This document shows, one piece after another, positions 1 to 8,749 of a stretch of DNA of 37,474 nucleotides. The translations under genes and the position numbers were made by a program. The notes under the pieces are model-generated. The model saw only the letters and a list, made by a program, of their open reading frames with translations. It was not told the origin of the DNA and searched no databases. Source of the stretch: Anaerolinea sp. (GTDB lineage Bacteria; Chloroflexota; Anaerolineae; Anaerolineales; Villigracilaceae); the NCBI GenBank assembly GCA_020047815.1, contig JAIFNG010000126.1:1-37474 (forward strand), written 5' to 3'. Numbering within the stretch: the first letter of the stretch is position 1; each line of letters opens with the position of its first letter.

Positions 1-8
1 TGAACAGG

Positions 9-14
9 TATAAT
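9..14 (+). promoter_or_regulatory. Likely -10 box of the secG promoter
   Basis: A perfect sigma-70 type TATAAT lies about 30 bases before the secG start codon. Its -35 partner would fall outside the window. A strong AGGAGG ribosome binding site (31-36) follows at good spacing to the ATG at 45, which supports secG having its own transcript start here. Confidence 0.5.
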
Positions 15-44
15 CTATCCGCTAATTTCAAGGAGGCACATCGT

Positions 45-269
45 ATGGAAAAGTTTTTGGATATTGCGCTGATTATAACCTCAGTAGGTTTGATCCTTGG
101 CGTCATCCTGCAGAGTAAAGGCGCAGGATTGGGCGGCCTGACCGGCGCAGATACTGGCGGTGTATTTACCGCCCGTCGTGGCATTGAACGCATCCTTTTC
201 TGGGTGACGATCGTGCTGGCTGTGGTCTTTTTTGCCCTCGTCTTCGCTGTTATCATCCTCGGACGCTAA
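45..269 (+). CDS. secG: Preprotein translocase subunit SecG
   Basis: SecG is the small auxiliary membrane subunit of the SecYEG channel that exports unfolded proteins. The 74-residue product has the family layout: a membrane helix at about residues 4-24, a polar Gly-rich loop with the typical SKGAGLGGL and TGGVFTARRG segments, and a second helix at about 50-72. Its length is normal for SecG. AGGAGG sits 9 bases before the ATG. A GC-rich hairpin directly follows the stop, so the gene is probably transcribed alone. Only the upstream neighbour is unknown because the window begins here. Confidence 0.93.
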   Translation: MEKFLDIALIITSVGLILGVILQSKGAGLGGLTGADTGGVFTARRGIERILFWVTIVLAVVFFALVFAVIILGR

Positions 270-284
270 GAGTCTCACGCCTGT

Positions 285-330
285 AAAGGCCGCCGGGTCA
301 TTGCCCTCATATCGGGCGGCGGCGGCCTTT
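285..330 (+). terminator. Rho-independent terminator of secG
   Basis: AAAGGCCGCC (285-294) is complementary to GGCGGCCTTT (321-330). A GCCC/GGGC pair lies within the loop, and the hairpin is followed by a T-rich CTTTATTT. It starts 16 bases after the secG stop. Confidence 0.8.
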
Positions 331-350
331 CTTTATTTCCCTAACCAACT

Positions 351-2039
351 ATGAAAAAACTACGCTGGCAGATTTTGGTTGTTGCGGTCACCATCGTGAT
401 TGTTGCTTTGTTGCTGCTCAGCCAACAACCAATAAGCACCCCCTTTCTTCCCGAAGCCGCGCCTGGCGGTATCTATACCGAGGCGCTGATCGGTTCCATG
501 GGGCGGCTTAATCCCATGCTGGATTGGAATAACCCTGCGGATCGCGATATCAACCGGCTGATTTTTAGCGGGTTGATCCGTTTTGATGCACATGGCTTGC
601 CGCAGCCAGACTTGGCTGAATCATGGGGAACATCCTCGGATGGCATACTGTATAATTTCTCTATCAGACCCAACGCGGTCTGGCATGATGGCGAACCAGT
701 TACATCAGATGATGTGATCTTTACCATTGAGTTGATCAAAAGCAGTGGGTCGTTCTTCCCCCAGGACATCAAAGATCTATGGTCTCAGATCGAGATCAAA
801 AAATTTGACGATAAAACCTTTCAATTTAAATTACCCGAACCATTTGCGCCATTTTTGGACTACGCCACCTTTGGCGTTTTGCCGAAACACCTGCTTGAAT
901 CAATCTCTGCCGACCAACTTGCAACTGCCGAGTTCAATTTGAAACCTATTGGTACGGGACCATATAAATTCGATTCCCTGATGACCAGCGGTGGGCAGAT
1001 CAGTGGGGTGTCGCTCAGAGTCAATGATGAATATTATTTGTCAAGACCGTATGTCGAGCAGGTAGTGTTTCGCTATTATCCAAATGCTGCTACTGCCTTT
1101 GACGCTTATCAACAGGGAGAAGTGCTTGGCATTAGCCAGATCACAAATGACATCCTGGACTCCGCCCTTATGGAGCCAACCCTTTCAGTCCACACCAGCC
1201 GACTGCCGCAGATGGGATTGGTTTTTCTAAATCTTAATAATCCCACAGTGCCTTTTTTACAGAATGTGAAAATTCGACAAGCGCTTCTACTGGGTATGAA
1301 TCGCAATCTTATCATCTCGCGTATCATGCACGGACAAGCCATTATTGCAGATGGTCCCATCTTGCCGGGGTCATGGGCATATTATGATGAGATCGAACAT
1401 TTTGACTACGACCCTGATACTGCCGCTAACTTGTTGAAGGATGAGGGATTTGTAATTCCTGCTGGCGGTGGGGATGTGCGCGCCAAGGACGGGCAATTCC
1501 TTACCTTTGCGCTGGTTCACCCAAACGATGATGTTCATACGCGAATTGCACAATCCATCCAGGCGGACTGGGCATTAATTGGGGTAAAAGTTGATCTACA
1601 ACCCGTGACGTACGATTCACTGGTGAATGATTTCCTCACCTCACGGAACTATCAAGCTGCGCTTGCAGACTTGAACACCATGCGCACACCGGATCCCGAC
1701 CCATACCTTTTTTGGCATCAATCGGAAGCCACCGGCGGACAGAATTACTCGCAATGGGACGATCGCACTGCCAGTGAATACCTTGAAACGGCCCGCATCG
1801 AGGCAGATTTTGATTCCCGTGCGCGTTTGTATCGTAATTTTCAGGTAGTTTTTGCAAAGGAACTTCCCTCCCTGCCATTATATTATCCCGTCTATTCCTA
1901 TGGAGTCGATACACAGGTGCAAGGTGTTCAGGTTGCGCCGATGTATGATGTCAGTGACCGTCTGGCGTTGATTTCAGAATGGTATCTCATTACAAGGCGT
2001 GCGCTTGAACAAACTCCTGTGCCGACGGTTTTGCCGTAG
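351..2039 (+). CDS. Peptide/nickel-type ABC transporter substrate-binding protein (SBP family 5)
   Basis: The 562-residue protein has the fold signature of extracellular solute-binding family 5 (DppA/OppA type), which delivers oligopeptides or similar solutes to an ABC importer. Visible family features are GSMGRLNPML near residue 48, LAESWGTSSDG near 109, WHDGEPVTSDDVIFT near 135, and the late AQSIQADWALIGVKVDLQP and DPDPYLFWH segments. A hydrophobic segment at about residues 6-23 is a signal anchor or Sec signal. There is no lipobox cysteine, which is unusual because many Gram-positive-type relatives are lipoproteins. No permease or ATPase gene adjoins it, so it is an orphan binding protein here. 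The substrate cannot be told from sequence alone. Confidence 0.88.
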   Translation: MKKLRWQILVVAVTIVIVALLLLSQQPISTPFLPEAAPGGIYTEALIGSMGRLNPMLDWNNPADRDINRLIFSGLIRFDAHGLPQPDLAESWGTSSDGILYNFSIRPNAVWHDGEPVTSDDVIFTIELIKSSGSFFPQDIKDLWSQIEIKKFDDKTFQFKLPEPFAPFLDYATFGVLPKHLLESISADQLATAEFNLKPIGTGPYKFDSLMTSGGQISGVSLRVNDEYYLSRPYVEQVVFRYYPNAATAFDAYQQGEVLGISQITNDILDSALMEPTLSVHTSRLPQMGLVFLNLNNPTVPFLQNVKIRQALLLGMNRNLIISRIMHGQAIIADGPILPGSWAYYDEIEHFDYDPDTAANLLKDEGFVIPAGGGDVRAKDGQFLTFALVHPNDDVHTRIAQSIQADWALIGVKVDLQPVTYDSLVNDFLTSRNYQAALADLNTMRTPDPDPYLFWHQSEATGGQNYSQWDDRTASEYLETARIEADFDSRARLYRNFQVVFAKELPSLPLYYPVYSYGVDTQVQGVQVAPMYDVSDRLALISEWYLITRRALEQTPVPTVLP

Positions 2040-2084
2040 AAGATTTATGTAGAGATGGGATGGCGGTGTTCAGCCCAGTTATTG

Positions 2085-2573
2085 ATGATGTCCACCCAAA
2101 AAGATTACCACTACCTATCCGTGGGTGTTTCTCAATTGGAGAATTACCTGTTATCAAAAGAGTTATATTATCCGCTCAGTTTGGAATTGCCGCCATTGAC
2201 TCTGGGTGGAGTTCTTTTGTCTCTGGCACGGATGGGAACGCAAGCGGCCAAATTTGATGAACAGGTAGAGGCAGTCCACTTAAAATGGCGATCGGCTTGG
2301 GCGGTAAAGTCCACCCAGGAGATTCGAGCGCGAAGCGAACTTTGGGCTAATTATCTGGCTGAATACCTCGATGACCCAAAACTAGGAGCACGTCTTTATG
2401 CGCAAAATATCCGCTATCGGGCAATGATGAACCTGCTTGGTAAGATCGAAGACGATTCGGATGCTTTTGTTAAAAGTGTTTTCAAAGAAGGCAGGTTCGT
2501 CTGGGAAGATGAATGTGCGCCAAATTTTTCCCGCAAAACTTTTTGGTTTTTATTCGGAACGTTGAAGGAGTAA
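2085..2573 (+). CDS. Conserved-looking hypothetical protein, alpha-helical
   Basis: No enzyme motif is recognisable. The product is about 162 residues if translation starts at the ATG-ATG pair at 2085/2088. A longer form from the ATG at 2055 is possible, but its extra ten residues look unlike protein and neither start has a strong ribosome binding site. The body is helical and charged, with aromatic-rich patches (KDYHYLSVGVSQLENYLL near the start, WANYLAEYLDD in the middle) and a C-terminal WEDECAPNF. I believe similar short proteins occur in other Anaerolineae, but this is from memory. The stop is three bases before the M20 peptidase ATG, so the two are probably co-transcribed. Confidence 0.7.
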   Translation: MMSTQKDYHYLSVGVSQLENYLLSKELYYPLSLELPPLTLGGVLLSLARMGTQAAKFDEQVEAVHLKWRSAWAVKSTQEIRARSELWANYLAEYLDDPKLGARLYAQNIRYRAMMNLLGKIEDDSDAFVKSVFKEGRFVWEDECAPNFSRKTFWFLFGTLKE

Positions 2574-2576
2574 ACC

Positions 2577-3944
2577 ATGTCTGACGCAAAAAGTGCAATT
2601 GAGTACGCTCATAGAAACCACGAGCGCTTTACGAAAGAGCTGTCCGAGTTCATCAAGATTGAATCGATCTCAACAGATGAGGAATATAAGCCGCAGATCG
2701 AAAAAGCCGCAGAATGGGCGGCGGACCATCTGCGCAGGATCGGCATCGAAAATGTAAAACTTATGTCCACTGGTGGACATCCTGTGGTCTATGGTGACTG
2801 GTTGAAAAAGCCGGGAGCACCGACGGTTTTGATCTATGGACATTACGATGTTCAGCCCGTTGACCCGATTGAATTGTGGGAGACTGCGCCTTTCGAGGCA
2901 ACTGTTAAAGGAGACTATCTTTTTGCGCGGGGTTCTTCAGACATGAAGGGACAAGTGATGGCAACATTAAATGCTGTTGAATCCATCATGCAGGCGGGTG
3001 ATTTTCCCGTCAACTTAAAGTTCATGTTGGAAGGCGAAGAAGAGATTGGCTCCCAAAACATGGGTACATTTTTACCCCGCCATAAGGAATTATTTAAAGC
3101 TGATTTTTGTTTGAACCCCGATGCGGGCGCAATCTCAGCCGATGATCCCACCATCACCTTTGGTCTACGCGGACTTGCGTATTTTGAATTGCATGTCTAT
3201 GGTCCACCGCGTGATTTGCATTCTGGTTTGTTTGGCGGTACGGTGCATAATCCGGCGCAGGCTTTGGCAGAATTGATCACCGGGATGCACGATGAAAACG
3301 GTACCGTGACTTTGCCGGGGTTCTATGCTGCCGTGCGCCCTGTTACTGACCAGGAACGCGAAGCGACTGCAAAACTTCCAACAACCGCGGAAAGTTATCT
3401 GGAGCAGACTGGCGTGCCTGCCTTGTGGGGGGAAAAGGAATACGCTCCTGCATTACGAACAGGCGCGCGTCCGACACTTGAAATCAACGGCTTGCTTTCT
3501 GGCTGGACAGGACCCGGTTCAAAAACGGTACTACCCGCCAAGGCAATGGCAAAAATTTCCTGCCGCCTCGTCCCAGACCAGGACCCTGTTGAAGTTCATA
3601 AGCAGTTGGTGAGATATATGGAAGAAAATGCGCCCAAGACCATCACTTGGGAAGTGAAATCCCTGCATGATAGCCCGTGGGCGATTACTGATATAAACAC
3701 CCCTGGCGTGCGTGCCATGGCTGCGGCAATGGAGACAGTTTGGGGTAAGCCGCCTTTATATCGACGTGAGGGCGGTTCGATTGGTGTGGTTGCCATGCTG
3801 CAAAATATTTGCGGAGTTGAATCGGGTCTGGTGGGCGGCGGTTTGCCCGATGATAATGTCCACTCGCCCAATGAGCGGATGCACCTGCCAACCTGGCATA
3901 AGAACATGGATGCGTTCATCCATTTCTTTTTCAACATGAAATAG
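2577..3944 (+). CDS. M20 family dipeptidase (M20/M25/M40 metallopeptidase)
   Basis: This is a cytosolic, probably di-zinc, peptidase that cleaves dipeptides or acyl-amino acids. At 455 residues it matches the CNDP/DapE-like subgroup. The metal and catalytic motifs are intact: GHYDVQP with His89, GSSDMKG with Asp122, the EGEEEIG cluster at 152-158, NPDAG with Asp182, and a C-terminal GLPDDNVHSPNE supplying the last His. The dimerisation domain lies between, with LRGLAYFELHVYGPPRDLHSG at its start. AAGGAG precedes the ATG at 2577 and overlaps the end of the upstream hypothetical gene. Together with the binding protein two genes upstream, it would fit peptide uptake and breakdown, but that link is only inference. 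Confidence 0.92.
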   Translation: MSDAKSAIEYAHRNHERFTKELSEFIKIESISTDEEYKPQIEKAAEWAADHLRRIGIENVKLMSTGGHPVVYGDWLKKPGAPTVLIYGHYDVQPVDPIELWETAPFEATVKGDYLFARGSSDMKGQVMATLNAVESIMQAGDFPVNLKFMLEGEEEIGSQNMGTFLPRHKELFKADFCLNPDAGAISADDPTITFGLRGLAYFELHVYGPPRDLHSGLFGGTVHNPAQALAELITGMHDENGTVTLPGFYAAVRPVTDQEREATAKLPTTAESYLEQTGVPALWGEKEYAPALRTGARPTLEINGLLSGWTGPGSKTVLPAKAMAKISCRLVPDQDPVEVHKQLVRYMEENAPKTITWEVKSLHDSPWAITDINTPGVRAMAAAMETVWGKPPLYRREGGSIGVVAMLQNICGVESGLVGGGLPDDNVHSPNERMHLPTWHKNMDAFIHFFFNMK

Positions 3945-4063
3945 AGTCATTTCATTGCGAAGCAATGTTCTCTTGCCGTGGCAACCTCCAGATATGACGG
4001 ATGGCGTTACAGGTGGAGAGTACGAGCGTCCTCGCAAGGACATGATAAAGGACTTATAGGTAA
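3945..4063. repeat. Degenerate intergenic repeat-like segment
   Basis: The gap between the peptidase and the DUF1385 gene contains TCATTGCGAAGCAATG, CCGTGGCAACCTCC and GCGTCCTCGCAAGGAC. These pieces resemble the partly palindromic dispersed elements built around CATTGCGAGG and GAAGCAATCTCC that occur in many Anaerolineae-like genomes. TTGC-GAAGCAA is itself palindromic. There is no second clean copy in this window, so the call rests on resemblance. Confidence 0.35.
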
Positions 4064-4942
4064 ATGGAAGATAGAATTATCACATATGGTGGACAAGCGG
4101 TTATTGAGGGAGTAATGATGCGCGGGCAGAAGGCATATGCCATTGCCATGCGCGCGCCGGATGGCACGATTGCTATCCACACGGAAAAACTTGCCAGGGT
4201 TTATCGTTCTGGAATCACCAAAGTACCATTTTTGCGCGGTTCCATTCTTTTATGGGATGCTCTTGGCTTGGGAATGAGCGCACTGACGATCTCTGCGAAC
4301 ACCCAAACGGGTGAAGATGAAAAACTGGAGGGTCCCGCTCTTTACTTAACCCTGGGTTTGTCTCTCACCCTTGGCATCGGCCTCTTCTTTTTACTGCCTG
4401 CTGGCATTGGTGGTTTGGCTGAACATTATCTTGGCTGGAGTCCATGGCTGAACAACCTGGTCGAGGGGGTCCTTCGCTTGCTCTTTCTGGTGGGCTATAT
4501 CTGGGCAATTAGCTTTATGCCTGATGTGAAACGTCTTTTTATGTATCATGGTGCAGAGCATAAAACCATCAATGCTTTTGAGGCAGGAGCGGAGTTGACC
4601 CCGGAGGTTGTGGCGAATTATCCTATTGAACATACGCGATGTGGAACGGCATTCCTGCTGACTCTGGTTTTGCTTTCCATTTTGGTATTTACCGCGTTGG
4701 GCCCCATGTCAATTTATTGGAGGCTTGCCACTCGCATCTTGTTTATCCCCATCCTCGCAGGCGTTGCCATTGAATATATCCGCTGGACGGCAAATCATCT
4801 GGATAGCCCGTTTGTTCAATTGTTGATCAAGCCGAATTTGGCGTTGCAGCATCTCACCACGCGTACTCCCGATCACTCCATGCTGGAGGTGGCAATTGCG
4901 TCATTTCAAGCCATGCGAAAGGCAGAGCAGGAGGCGACCTAA
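4064..4942 (+). CDS. DUF1385 family membrane protein (YqhQ-like)
   Basis: The protein starts with the family hallmark GGQAVIEGVMMRG and carries the second hallmark MYHGAEHKTINAFE near residue 165, which has two His and a Glu that could bind a metal. There are four or so membrane segments: about residues 88-115, 132-155, 195-220 and 222-240. The family is widespread (Bacillus YqhQ, Chloroflexi, Thermotoga) but its function is not established. The length of 292 is normal. It is preceded by a 119-base repeat-like gap and followed by ridA on the same strand. Confidence 0.85.
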   Translation: MEDRIITYGGQAVIEGVMMRGQKAYAIAMRAPDGTIAIHTEKLARVYRSGITKVPFLRGSILLWDALGLGMSALTISANTQTGEDEKLEGPALYLTLGLSLTLGIGLFFLLPAGIGGLAEHYLGWSPWLNNLVEGVLRLLFLVGYIWAISFMPDVKRLFMYHGAEHKTINAFEAGAELTPEVVANYPIEHTRCGTAFLLTLVLLSILVFTALGPMSIYWRLATRILFIPILAGVAIEYIRWTANHLDSPFVQLLIKPNLALQHLTTRTPDHSMLEVAIASFQAMRKAEQEAT

Positions 4943-4983
4943 AGACGTTTTATCGCGACAGGCGGTAAAATGAAAATATCTGT

Positions 4984-5011
4984 CGTGCGTTATCAATTTG
5001 ATTAACGCGCG
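4984..5011. promoter_or_regulatory. Inverted repeat upstream of ridA (possible operator)
   Basis: CGTGCGTTA (4984-4992) pairs with TAACGCGCG (5003-5011) over nine positions with one G-T pair, around a 10-base AT-rich spacer. It sits 26 bases before the ridA start and just after a TAAAAT (4966-4971) that could be a -10 box. The position suits an operator or 5' leader hairpin. No T-tract follows, so it is not a typical terminator for the gene before it. Confidence 0.3.
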
Positions 5012-5037
5012 AAATAATTCATCACAAAGAGGTAATC

Positions 5038-5421
5038 ATGAAAAGAGAGATTGTTCATACCGACAAGGCTCCCAAAGCCATAGGACCTTACTCACAGGCA
5101 ATTCGTACCGATTCAATGATCTATACTGCAGGTCAACTCGGACTTGACCCCGCCACTGGGGAATTTGTTGCAGGCGGGGTCGAAGAACAGACCCGGCAGT
5201 CGCTCACCAATTTGAAGAACGTGCTCGAATCGGCTGGCTCCAGTATGGAAAAAGTGGTTAAGACCACTGTCTTCCTTAAAGATATGGCAGACTTCCCGAA
5301 GATGAATCCCGTGTATGGTGAATTTTTCGCTGAAAACCCGCCTGCACGCAGCACAGTAGCCGTTGCAGGTTTGCCAAAAGGCGGACTGGTCGAGATCGAA
5401 GTGATTGCGCTGGTTGAATAG
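5038..5421 (+). CDS. ridA: RidA family reactive intermediate deaminase
   Basis: RidA (YjgF/YER057c/UK114) hydrolyses reactive enamine/imine intermediates released by PLP enzymes such as threonine dehydratase. The 127-residue product is full length. It has the N-terminal AIGPYSQAI, the GQLGLDPATG loop, and the active-site Arg104 in PPARSTVAV, with Glu119 and Glu121 in GGLVEIEVIAL. The ATG at 5038 follows GAGG at suitable spacing. It acts in the cytosol as a homotrimer by family knowledge. Confidence 0.95.
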   Translation: MKREIVHTDKAPKAIGPYSQAIRTDSMIYTAGQLGLDPATGEFVAGGVEEQTRQSLTNLKNVLESAGSSMEKVVKTTVFLKDMADFPKMNPVYGEFFAENPPARSTVAVAGLPKGGLVEIEVIALVE

Positions 5422-5527
5422 TTAATAACCAGACCTAAAAACTTATTCCCAGTCTTAGTCGAAAGGTCTGTCTATTCCAGGCCTGCGCTTCGACCATGCT
5501 CAGTGTGGAGTAGTTTTTTTCACTGCC
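5422..5527. other. Short intergenic region before the response regulator
   Basis: AGACC (5432) and GGTCT (5465) form a weak dyad. GCTTCGACCATGCTCAG nearby resembles another common dispersed motif (TGAGC-n-GTCGAAGC). A run of seven T lies just before the response regulator start. No gene or convincing promoter is visible. Confidence 0.25.
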
Positions 5528-6208
5528 ATGAACTCAGAACTGATCCTCCTGGTTGATGATGAACCATCCATTATTCAACTCTCGCGCATGTATTTTGAGC
5601 GGGATGGTTTTCGTGTGCAGGAGGTTGGTGATGGTGATTCGGCGCTGGAGGCGGTAGCGCAGCATCGCCCCGCGTTGATTGTGCTGGACGTGATGCTTCC
5701 CAAGCGTGACGGGTTCGAAGTCTGCCGGAAACTTCGCGCCAGCGGCGACCAGACGCCCATCATCATGCTGACAGCCCGTGATGAGGACATTGACAAAATC
5801 CTTGGCCTCGAACTTGGCGCTGACGACTACCTGACCAAACCTTTTAATCCGCGTGAGTTAATTTCCCGCGTCAAAGCGATTTTGCGTCGGAGCGACAGCA
5901 AACAGAAGGGGGATGGCAATCCCGTCCATTGTGGTGATTTGACAATTGATCCTGGTTCCCGTGAAGTACGTATTGCCTCGTGCACTCTTGACTTGCGGAC
6001 CCAGGAATTTGATCTTTTGCTCACCCTGGCCAGGCAGCCTGGGCGTGTATTCAGCCGTGAACAGTTATTGCAGCTTGCCTGGGGTTTCGACTTCTACGGT
6101 CAAACTCGAACGGTGGATGTTCACATCGCACATCTCCGGAAAAAAATCGAAGGGTCAACTTTGAAGATCGAAACGGTGACAGGCGTTGGATATAAATTAA
6201 TCACTTAA
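5528..6208 (+). CDS. OmpR/PhoB family response regulator
   Basis: A two-component DNA-binding regulator of 226 residues. The receiver domain (about 5-118) has the acidic pair in LVDDEPS, the phosphoacceptor Asp54 in VLDVMLP, the switch Thr in MLTARDED, and Lys in YLTKPFNPREL. A winged-helix domain (about 130-225) follows, with LRTQEFDLLLTLARQPGRVFSREQ split across its helices and a C-terminal RTVDVHIAHLRKKIE and GVGYKL. It is followed 50 bases later by a histidine kinase, its obvious partner. The pair sits immediately before the surface glycan genes, so control of those genes is plausible but unproven. Confidence 0.95.
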   Translation: MNSELILLVDDEPSIIQLSRMYFERDGFRVQEVGDGDSALEAVAQHRPALIVLDVMLPKRDGFEVCRKLRASGDQTPIIMLTARDEDIDKILGLELGADDYLTKPFNPRELISRVKAILRRSDSKQKGDGNPVHCGDLTIDPGSREVRIASCTLDLRTQEFDLLLTLARQPGRVFSREQLLQLAWGFDFYGQTRTVDVHIAHLRKKIEGSTLKIETVTGVGYKLIT

Positions 6209-6258
6209 CAAGGTACATGTGATCTGCCTGTCGACATGTTTTCAGGCTCACTTCCCTA

Positions 6259-7722
6259 ATGTTTTCCTCTCTCCGCTCCCGAATCTGGTTAAGTTATGCG
6301 CTGCTCATTGTCACGGCATTGAGTATTGTGGCTGTGATTCTGTTTGTTTCTCTTTTGCGTAATCCCATTTTGTATCGCCAAACGACGGAGAGGTTGAAAG
6401 CTGTTCAGACAGTTTTGGTGGAGCGCGAGAGCCTTCGACCGGCAAAGAATTTAACTGTTGTAGCGCCGGAGCTTGCTCGTGCGTTCAACGTCCGCGTGTT
6501 GTTGTATTCACAGGATAAACAGCTGATTTGGGATACATCATCCGGGAACGAAGTGCCGCTGCCATTTCCTGCGAAAAAAGTACTTGCCCGGAGTGTTCCG
6601 CTGGCAAGGGATGAAAACGGCGTAGCGTGGTTATATGTGACCGAGAACCTCCCAGATAATACACATTTGATCATTGCGTCAGTACGTCCTCGCTTTTCAA
6701 TTGTGAATCTGTTTACCGATGATTTTCTTCCGACCATCTTCCAGAGCGGATTAATTGCCCTGCTTCTTTCCCTGGTGGTTGCTTTTTTATTTGCCCGCTG
6801 GATCGCAGACCCTTTGCAGAAGATCGTTATTGCGGCGCGGGCAATGCCCGCAGCGGAGATAAAGCCCATAGAATCGCAAGGCCCGCATGAGGTGCAGGAA
6901 TTGACACGCGCCTTTAATTCGATGATCGCGCGTACGCAGGCCAGTCAAAGATCCCAGCGTGATTTCATCACCAATGTCTCGCATGAATTAAAAACGCCGC
7001 TCACGTCTGTTCAGGGATTCGCGCAGGCACTACTGGACGGCACTGCGGATTCAGAGAAGGCTCGTCAGCAAGCTGCGCAGGTGATCTATGATGAATCGGC
7101 GCGAATGCATCGTATGGTGTTGGATCTGCTCGACCTGGCCAAGCTCGACGCAGGCACGGCGGATATTACAATGTCTCCTGTGGATGTGCCAGGGTTGTTG
7201 AATTCGATATGTGAAAAGTTCACGCCCCAATCCCTAACAGCGGGTGTTCAAATAAAGATGGAAATTGCTACAAACATGCCATGGCTCTCTGCAGATGGAG
7301 ACCGCCTCGCTCAAGTAATCACCAACCTTGTGGATAATGCGCTTAAGTTTACTCCGCGTGGCGGCGTGGTAACCATCCATACGGAAGTTTTGGATAATGG
7401 GATTATCAGCAAGCAGATGGACTCTGGAAAACAGATGCTGATTTCTGTTTCTGATACAGGGGTGGGGATCCCTCCGGAATCTCAGACGCATATCTTCGAA
7501 CGTTTTTATCAGGTGGATCCTTCCCGCCGGGGCGGCTGGAAACATGGGGCTGGGCTGGGGCTGGCAATCGCGCTTGAGATTGTGCAGATGCATGGTGGTA
7601 GAATTGGCGTCCGCAGCAGGTTGGGCGAGGGGACAACCTTCGATGTTTTTTTGCCTTTGAGAAGTGTACAAACGGCAATTACACACTTAAACAAGGATAC
7701 GAGTAAAAAAATAATTACATGA
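6259..7722 (+). CDS. HAMP-domain sensor histidine kinase
   Basis: A membrane sensor kinase of 487 residues. TM1 lies at about residues 10-31, then comes an extracytoplasmic domain of roughly 120 residues, then TM2 at about 155-176. A HAMP linker (WIADPLQKIV onward) leads to the DHp domain with phosphoacceptor His242 in VSHELKTPL. The catalytic ATPase domain has an N box (NLVDNALKFTPRGG), G1 (DTGVGIPPES), F box (IFERFYQ) and G2 (GAGLGLAI). All boxes are intact. It phosphorylates the upstream OmpR-type regulator. The signal is unknown. The glycosyltransferase starts 22 bases downstream and may share the transcript. Confidence 0.94.
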   Translation: MFSSLRSRIWLSYALLIVTALSIVAVILFVSLLRNPILYRQTTERLKAVQTVLVERESLRPAKNLTVVAPELARAFNVRVLLYSQDKQLIWDTSSGNEVPLPFPAKKVLARSVPLARDENGVAWLYVTENLPDNTHLIIASVRPRFSIVNLFTDDFLPTIFQSGLIALLLSLVVAFLFARWIADPLQKIVIAARAMPAAEIKPIESQGPHEVQELTRAFNSMIARTQASQRSQRDFITNVSHELKTPLTSVQGFAQALLDGTADSEKARQQAAQVIYDESARMHRMVLDLLDLAKLDAGTADITMSPVDVPGLLNSICEKFTPQSLTAGVQIKMEIATNMPWLSADGDRLAQVITNLVDNALKFTPRGGVVTIHTEVLDNGIISKQMDSGKQMLISVSDTGVGIPPESQTHIFERFYQVDPSRRGGWKHGAGLGLAIALEIVQMHGGRIGVRSRLGEGTTFDVFLPLRSVQTAITHLNKDTSKKIIT

Positions 7723-7744
7723 CACGTAATGCATCTCACCTATT

Positions 7745-8749
7745 ATGAATCCATCTGTATCCATCATTGTCCCTTGTTATAACGAGGAAACCACCATACG
7801 CTTCTTGCTCGATGCTGTTCTTTCTCAGACCTATCCACGCGCAAGGATCGAACTTGTCGTTTCTGATGGCATGTCTACAGACCGCACACCAGAGGTGATT
7901 GCGGCCTTTCAGGCAGAACACCCTGATCTGGTGGTTCACGTAGTGAATAACCCGGCGCGATCAATTCCTTCGGGGCTGAATCAAGCAATTCGAGGGTCGA
8001 GCGGTGAAATTATTGTTCGTCTCGATGCCCACTCCATGCCGATCCCGGAATACATTGAACGCTGTGTCTTGGCACTTCGATCAGGCAAAGGTGATAATGT
8101 GGGCGGTGTGTGGGAGATTCGCCCGGGGGCAGAAACATGGATCGCAAAATCAATTTCATTTGCAGCGGCACATCCACTGGGTGTGGGTGATGCCATGTAT
8201 CGGCTTAATACCAAGTCGGGCGCTGTGGATACTGTACCTTTTGGTTCGTTTTACCGGACATTGATTGATAAAATTGGGATGTTCGATGAAACCCTATTGG
8301 CAAACGAAGATTATGAGTTCAACACTCGTGTGCGCGAATCGGGCGGCACGGTCTGGCTTGATCCATCAATCTGTTCTGTGTATTTTTCCCGCAGTACACT
8401 TGGAAAACTGGCGGCGCAATATTGGCGCTATGGTTTTTGGAAGTTTAAAATGCTCAAGCGTTATCCCCATACCTTGCGTTGGCGGCAGGCATTGCCGCCG
8501 CTCTTTGTATTCTTCTTATTTATTCTTATTGTGTTATCCTTGTTCGTTGTATTTGCACGCTACCTTCTGGCTGCCCAGTTATTCGGTTATTATTTGATAC
8601 TGACCCTGGCTGGCATCAAACTATCCTTCAAAAAAAAATCAGGACCACTTCTGCCTGGACTTCCGCTCGCGATCTCTACCATGCACATGGCATGGGGTCT
8701 GGGATTTTTATGGAGCGCCATTTCCGGCCTATTTACCAAGCATGGCTGA
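7745..8749 (+). CDS. Family 2 glycosyltransferase, ExoA-like
   Basis: The first 250 residues form a GT-A domain: VSIIVPCYNEE at the start, ELVVSDGMSTDRT near 38-48 for nucleotide binding, and LDAH (93-96) in the place of the DXD metal motif. Acceptor-side residues ANEDYEFNTRV lie near residue 187. The C-terminal 80 residues hold two to three membrane helices, as in ExoA-type succinoglycan glycosyltransferases that extend polyprenyl-linked sugars at the cytoplasmic face. The last eight bases overlap the next gene (sugar transferase), which suggests coupled translation. Donor and acceptor sugars cannot be read from sequence. Confidence 0.88.
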   Translation: MNPSVSIIVPCYNEETTIRFLLDAVLSQTYPRARIELVVSDGMSTDRTPEVIAAFQAEHPDLVVHVVNNPARSIPSGLNQAIRGSSGEIIVRLDAHSMPIPEYIERCVLALRSGKGDNVGGVWEIRPGAETWIAKSISFAAAHPLGVGDAMYRLNTKSGAVDTVPFGSFYRTLIDKIGMFDETLLANEDYEFNTRVRESGGTVWLDPSICSVYFSRSTLGKLAAQYWRYGFWKFKMLKRYPHTLRWRQALPPLFVFFLFILIVLSLFVVFARYLLAAQLFGYYLILTLAGIKLSFKKKSGPLLPGLPLAISTMHMAWGLGFLWSAISGLFTKHG

